Below, one piece after another: positions 58,735 through 64,000 of a stretch of 64,000 nt of DNA. A program made the position numbers and the translations under genes. Source of the DNA: Torreya grandis (lineage: Eukaryota > Streptophyta > Pinopsida > Cupressales > Taxaceae); the NCBI GenBank assembly GCA_037957365.1, contig JARHVA010002374.1, forward strand, positions 1,424,501 to 1,488,500, in the 5' to 3' direction. Positions within the stretch are counted from its first letter, which is position 1. Each line of letters starts with the position of its first letter. The notes under the pieces were generated by a model. That model was not told the DNA's origin. It did not search any database and saw only the letters and a program-made list of their open reading frames with translations.

Positions 58735-60220
58735 CAAGAGACATTGAGCTGATGAGAACTAAAATAAAATCTAAGGAAATAAGTGTGGAAAATAATTAAT
58801 AATTCATCATAGTACTCGTATGTTACATTCCCTTCAAATTATTAGTCTCATTTCAATTTACGTTGGGATACTTCCTGGTTTCAAAATTTTAGTTTTCAAG
58901 TCTTAATAACTCAGAGGGGTTCTACTAGAAACACTTCTAGTCCTGGACCTAAAAACATTTTCCAGTCAATTACTTGAGAAACATATACATTATGATGTTT
59001 CAACACTAAAACATGAAAGATAGTATGCAATCAATAAAGAGTTAGGGGTAGTAAAAGTCTATAATCAAATAGATTTACAACTTTAAGGGCATCAAAGGAT
59101 CCTATATATTTTGGGGCTAGTATAGATTAATTTTCAATCTTGATAGAATTATTAAGGGATTTTACCCTTAGAAATACCTTATATAAAACTTAGAAGAGTC
59201 TATAGGTCCTATTTCTATTTATGTAGCTATTCTGATTATCAACAGCATTGAATAATCTCTTTAGAATTAGCTTTACATATTTTTCCTTCTATTTAATCAT
59301 TTTAGGACCAACTTTAAATTTTCTAAATACATTATCCCAACTAAGAGGGGTATATCATTTCCTACCATAGAGTGTCTAGAATATATCCATATTGAGAGTT
59401 GAATGATGTGAATTATTATACTCAAAATATACCAGAGATAGGTGCTCTTCCCACTTGTATTGTTGATCTACATAATACATATGAATTATATAATCCAAGA
59501 CCTAATTTACCCTTTCATTTCCTATCTATCTCAGGGTAGTAGGTTGAAATGAAATTTAGTTTTGTCCCTAAATCTACATGCAAGGTTTTATAAAACCTTG
59601 AATTCAAGTGAGTATCTTGATCTAAAATTATCTTATTAGGTACTTCATGTAATCTAAAAATATATTACACAAATCTTATTTCCAACACTAGCAAAGTATT
59701 TATAAGATTCTTTAGAGTAAAGTGTGCAACCTTGGTGAGTTTGTCTCCTATAGAAAATATTACATCATGTTTAATATTAAATAAAGGAAGTACCTAAACA
59801 AAATCCATATTGATTACTTTCCATTCTAGAGGCTCATGGGAATATAACAAATCTATTAGATGTATATGATCAGCTTTAACCTATTATCATTCCAAAAATC
59901 TCATCACAAAACTAATAATATTCACCCTGAGACTTGGCCAAAAGTATAGTTTTTAAATCTGCCATCATTTTAGTCACCTCTAGGTGACTTGAGTAAGGAT
60001 CATTGTGTGCATTCTCCAATACAGTGGTCCATAAATTACCAAGGTCTAATACATAAATTCGACCTTTAAATCTAAGAAGTGCTCCTCCTTTGATCTGATT
60101 ACCATCATATCTATGATCACAACTATCATTTTCTATGGCAATCTTGACTTGATTGTAAAACACATATGATGGTAGGTGACTCAAAATATGTTTATATATA
60201 GTAGTTCTTATTGTTTTCAT
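58735..60220 (-). pseudogene. Gypsy-A integrase and C-terminal domain
   Basis: The frame 60220-59912 reads LLRFKGRIYVLDLGNLWTTV then VLENAHNDPYSSHLEVTKMM, the HHCC-type N-terminal zinc domain of gypsy integrase. Its two His are present, while the CxxC pair is lost in broken sequence near 59900. Next come VKADH, then WKVITMDFV (core start), KLTKVAHF, RLHEVPNKIILDQD and FYKTLHVDLGTKLNF. The tail near 59150-58950 reads LAPKYIGSFDALKVVN and then HTIFHVLVLKHHNVY, the GPF/YRLxLP block and beyond of chromoviral integrases. Many stops. The chromodomain itself is too eroded to confirm. Confidence 0.8.
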
Positions 60221-60239
60221 GGAATCTATATACCTTATT

Positions 60240-61150
60240 TGGCTAAGGGCTTATATAACTCTATTATATTTTCCCTTAATATATTCAATGTTGAAGTCAT
60301 ACTCAAGGATTCTAACCAACACCTTTGTTGTGTAATAAGGTTGGGTTAACTAAAAATGTATTTCAATCCTAAGTGATTAATCTTGAGATTAAAAAGATTT
60401 TATAATAGGAAATTTTTCCACATAAGCAACACATGAACAATGTTTGTATGTTCAAGGTCATTTCCCTTAAAGTTCAACTCATACTATTTAACTTTTTAAG
60501 TTTTATAGGCCACTACATAGCCATCTTACGTCAGTATACCCCCAAATCCTTCTTCATATGCATTTATAATAGATTTGAAACTACCATTTGTGTCTTGAAC
60601 CTTTAAAATAAGGTGTAGATGTCAGTTTCTCTTTCACGAGTTAAAAATATTGTTCACATTTATCTATCCAAATGAATTTTTTATTCTTATTTTATAAAGA
60701 AGTGATTAGGTTCCCTATCTTGGAAAACTATTAAATAAACCTTTTGTAATATCTAGATATGCCCATGAAACTATCACTTCGTAGACATTTATAGGTAATG
60801 AAAAATTGATTATATCTCATATCTTTGTAGGATCAATCGATATTCCATCAACTAAAATGATTGGTCCTAGATAATGCATTTTTTTATAGAAGAAATTATA
60901 TTTGTATAATTTTCCATATAGTTTGTGTTGTCTTAGTCTTTGGATTACTAGCCTCAAATGTTGGACATGTTCTTCTTAATATTTTGAGTGTATCAAAATA
61001 TCATCTATAAATACCAAAACAAAGTTATCCAACTAATCATTAAAATCACTATTCATTGGGTTCATGAATGCTACTAGAGCATTAGTGAATCTAGAGGATA
61101 GATATGTAAACTTGTAATGTTTGTAATGATGACTAGGCCTAAGAGGAGAC
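60240..61150 (-). pseudogene. Gypsy-A reverse transcriptase and RNase H
   Basis: Minus-strand blocks: HYKHYKFTYLSSRFTNALVA then FVLVFIDDILIHSK, with the FIDD active site at 60998-61015 intact, and EEHVQHLRLVIQRLRQHKLY, YLGPIILVDGISIDPTKI. RNase H follows with NAYEEGFGGILT (the usual first catalytic Asp of DAS is Asn), DGYVVAYKT, YELNFKGNDLEHTNIVHVLL and LGLKYIFS. The N-terminal fingers of the polymerase are missing, where the sequence breaks at about 61150. Confidence 0.82.
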
Positions 61151-61955
61151 ATGATGGATAACTAACTAAAACAAATTTAAGAGGGTAATTAAAGGAATAA
61201 AACTTATGAATGATAGATAATATGAAATTGTAATGTGTTCAAATAAAAATGAAAGTAAGAAATAGATGGAAACCAATGTAGAACTATACTAGTAAATTTT
61301 TATTATGCTAAATTATGTACAATATCTAAGAGATCAAATGTTTGATATTGATGTGCCTCCTACCTTGATTATTCTATGTCTATCTCTATAAAATAATGGA
61401 ATTAGATAGTGTTATACAATATGTATATCTCTATAAAATAATAGAATCATACAATATTATACAATGAAGGAAGATGAAGTGTGGATTGAACCACTATAAT
61501 AGTTGGTAAAAATCACTTAATAACTAAAGAGTGTGGTGATGTCACTACCTACCATTACTAAAAATCTATGTGTTATAGTACTAACACCTCTTTAACTATG
61601 TATTAATGCATAAGTGGAATTATTTTGGAAAAAATGGCATATAGGTTCAGAACCTATTACTCATGTTATTGATGTTAGCACAGAGCTAGATGTGTAATAA
61701 TAGTATTTTTTATTAAGATATATTGACCAAGACCCTCTTATATCAATCACCCATTATTGAATGTAAATGGTCCCCATTGAAATTAGTTATAGAAGAAGAT
61801 GTGGAAATAAATTTTTAACCTAAATTTATGTAAACCATTTTCTTTAGAATGCACATGACTTGCTTTGATGATCTCGAAGAGGGGGATCTCTTGTCTATGT
61901 GTCCATACCCAAGTGTTAATGAATTGATTAAATCTTTATGGACTGTTGAAATCTA
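61151..61955. repeat. Junction between the two gypsy remnants
   Basis: AT-rich, no readable domain. Two ~45-bp units containing TATCTCTATAAAATAATRGAATYA followed by TTATACAAT lie in tandem at about 61380-61466. It may hold the LTR ends of one or both elements. Confidence 0.5.
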
Positions 61956-63110
61956 TATATATTTTTTATTGAAGAGTCTCTATAGTATCTAAAATATCTA
62001 ATAATGGTGAAAGTTAATAATGTAAGAGTTTTGTGTTGAATATTGGATTTAGCCCAAGGTAAGAAGGAAGACTTAGCTTGAAATCATTATCTCCTACTTG
62101 TTTGGTGATGATTTAGGGCCCATAATAAATTATACAAATATTTTGGTAAGGTCATATTAGTCTTTAATTTTAAAAGTGTATATAGACTTGATCACTAACC
62201 TGAAAGGTGTATGGTGTCTGATGTCTGTTATGGCATTACATATACTTCACATTAGCCTGTTGTAAAATAATTTTCAATTGATTTTGAATGTGATAATTGT
62301 GCTCAAATAATTGAACAAATTTTTCAAATTAATTTTAAACTAAGGATTTACTACTATTAATTATGGAATAGGATCATCTACGTTGATGGGTGCCAAAGAT
62401 TGGAAACCCAAGCAGACTTAAAAAGGGTTGTGTGTGGTAATGTTATGCATAAATTTATTTTAGATGTGTTGAATGAAAGGATCCCAAGTGTGTATATTAT
62501 TTAAATTGTACACTATTATAAGGTGCACTAGCATATTTTTTACCACTCTCATTTGACCATCTACATTTGAATGAAAATTAGTAGATTTATTCAAATTTGT
62601 GTTTAGCATAGATCAAATTACTTTCCATAAATTTCTCAAGATCATTTCATCTCTATTCCAAATTTAATCCAAGAATATTGAAATTACAACTAAATTATAT
62701 CTATATTTAATATTTATTTCTTACCATATATGATATATGCCATCTTTATAAATTTATCAACTACTACAAAAATGTAATCATTACCATGCTTGGTAGTAGG
62801 GTAGCTTAAGAGAAAGTAAAAGGAATATAGTCTCATGGTCTTTTTTAAATTGGAAAAGGTGTGTAATAATTTTTATTCTTGTTGATCATCTTGCAATTTT
62901 TGCATATAATACAAGACTTGATATATTTGGATAGATCATCTCATAAATGTGGCCGAAATAAATACTTTTGTAACACTGCAAGAGTTTTTTCAATGCCAAA
63001 ATTTCTTGAAACTTTACTAAAATGAGACTCCCCTATTATTTTTTGTCTCTTTACCTCATGTGGAATACATAAGTGCCAAATATGATATAAAATTCCATCC
63101 TACAAGTATA
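61956..63110 (-). pseudogene. Gypsy-B integrase
   Basis: Reads DGILYHIWHLCIPHEVKRQK, ESHFSKVSRNFGIEKTLAVL, then SKYIKSCIICKNCKM (CxxC intact, HHCC recognisable), YYTPFPI, GNDYIFVVVDKFIKMAYII with the core Asp, then NLNKSTNFHSNVDGQMRVVK, where the catalytic Glu usually found after the DGQ motif is Arg. The tail has QTPYTFQVSDQVYIHF and VGDNDFKLSLPSYLGLNPIF, the standard integrase C-terminal block of plant chromoviruses. In-frame stops are scattered throughout. The element class is clear from these blocks. Confidence 0.85.
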
Positions 63111-63249
63111 ATGTACAGTTGAATTATTACAAAGAAAAAATTTATAGATTTATGAAAAAATTCATGTCAAATGGATATAATTTTGATCTTCCACTAACTT
63201 CATGTGCACATGCATCAATTACATAAAGTATATCTTGAACTAACAAATA

Positions 63250-64000
63250 TATCAAATAATTTATAGTTGGATTGACACTTCCATTCTTATATTTGATGTT
63301 TAGATGGAAGTGTTGAAGATAAGAAGACCATTTCTAATGTTACTCTTATTACAAGTTGTTTTGAGTCTACAAATACTAAAGCAATTTGTGATTTGTGTAG
63401 ATCATAGTCTCCTTTGCCAATATATAATGTTTCCAATGCTTAAATTCCAAACCATAACATAAATCTTGTGATCATATGTTGGGTAGTTTCTCACTAGTGC
63501 AGTGAATGTTTTGATGTGGTAAGCAACTAGATGAGCATGTTAAGTGAGAACTACTCCAAGTGAAAGTTTAGAGGCATATATCTCAAGATAAAATGTTTAT
63601 TAAAGGTATAATAAATCAATTAGTGGTGCTAAAAATATTATGCATTTCAATTGTCTAATTATTTTCTATTGTGTGTCTTCCTAGATAAAATTTTCTTTAG
63701 CCCCACATTTGGTAAGTTGGTTTAGAGGCCAAGTCAAATGACAAAAACCTAGTAAAAATATCATGTATAATTTATTTAATCCCAATAAGATATGGATATT
63801 TGTGATATTATTTTATTGTGGCCATTATTGGATGACTTTAATCTTAGTTGGGTCCATATGCACTATTTTTGCATCTACTGGCACACCAACTTAGGTAAGG
63901 TGGAAATCCACGCAACCTCTCCTAAAAGGAGATGAAATATCCCCAAGGTGTATTAATTCTTGGTATTTGATTTAAAGTTAAATAAATCATTGATATTAAA
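63250..64000 (-). pseudogene. Gypsy-B polymerase C-terminus and RNase H
   Basis: Near 63960-63700 the minus strand reads VGVPVDAKIVHMDPTKIKVI, ITNIHILLGLNKLY and LTWPLNQLTKCGAKENF, the connection region after the polymerase palm. Near 63560-63430 it reads LGVVLT, HLVAYHIKTFTALVRNYPTY and DHKIYVMVWNL, the gypsy RNase H. Cut by the right window edge, so the palm active site is not in view. Confidence 0.75.

Larger units (their letters stand above)
58723..61150 (-). mobile_element. Gypsy-A: Ty3/gypsy chromovirus-like remnant
   Basis: Minus-strand pol remnant in the order reverse transcriptase, RNase H, integrase, C-terminal tail, polypurine tract, LTR, which is the Ty3/gypsy order. The 5' part (gag, protease, early polymerase and 5' LTR) is missing beyond about 61150. 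Stops and frameshifts are dense. Confidence 0.8.
61956..64000 (-). mobile_element. Gypsy-B: second Ty3/gypsy chromovirus-like remnant
   Basis: Minus-strand pol region running off the right edge. Order from right to left is polymerase C-terminus, RNase H, integrase, integrase C-terminal tail. It differs in sequence from gypsy-A at every shared motif, so it is a separate family and not a local duplicate. Confidence 0.8.

Noticed and set aside
1..64000. A host protein-coding gene or a novel defence or metabolic system
   Set aside because: Every coherent frame found belongs to a retroelement, or to the unknown ORFs inside LTR-E and the LARD. No intron-exon gene with recognisable domains was seen, though short exons in AT-rich spacers cannot be excluded by eye.

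Overview
The window is AT-rich nuclear DNA from a plant with a large, repeat-swollen genome. Evidence is the set of plant-type Ty1/copia and Ty3/gypsy LTR retrotransposons with initiator-Met tRNA primer sites, a DUF4283/zinc-knuckle LINE-like ORF1 remnant, nested insertions, and LTR elements with very long LTRs. A gymnosperm is my best guess from overall style, but nothing here proves it. I find no host gene, rRNA, functional tRNA or CRISPR array. Every coding region is a transposon remnant carrying stops or frameshifts.

Layout: 1-708 is the tail of a Tat-like Ty3/gypsy gag-protease (+). 3906-8804 is a complete but dead Ty1/copia element on the minus strand (Copia-A), inserted in a small local repeat. 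10147-20491 is a 10.3 kb LTR element (LTR-E, minus) with ~880-bp LTRs. Its only recognisable coding region is a decayed gag-like ORF, and its interior is purine-biased and rich in short repeats. 21139-26519 is a complete, old Ty1/copia element (Copia-B, +) with a perfect 5-bp target duplication. 27712-28271 is a LINE-like ORF1 relic. 29637-44676 is a minus-strand complex (element D) with three LTRs and two interiors inside one CATTT target duplication. Each D interior encodes only Gag and protease. A younger full-length Ty1/copia element (Copia-C, +, 31628-38055) is nested in the first interior. 45294-57004 is a LARD-type element with 4.3-kb LTRs and a 3-kb interior, which holds one long, decayed, unrecognised ORF on the minus strand. 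58723-64000 holds two minus-strand Ty3/gypsy chromovirus-like pol remnants, one ending in a clear PPT/LTR junction and one running off the right edge.

How it fits together: the elements form a layered history. Copia-C interrupts only one D interior, so it most likely arrived after D had become a three-LTR array. Copia-C LTRs differ at about 21 of 378 positions by hand count, while Copia-B LTRs differ at roughly 14 percent. Most premature stops in the better-preserved frames fall where Gln, Arg or Trp codons are expected, which fits C-to-T decay of methylated, silenced elements. D, LTR-E and the LARD lack reverse transcriptase and integrase and would have needed enzymes supplied by other elements.
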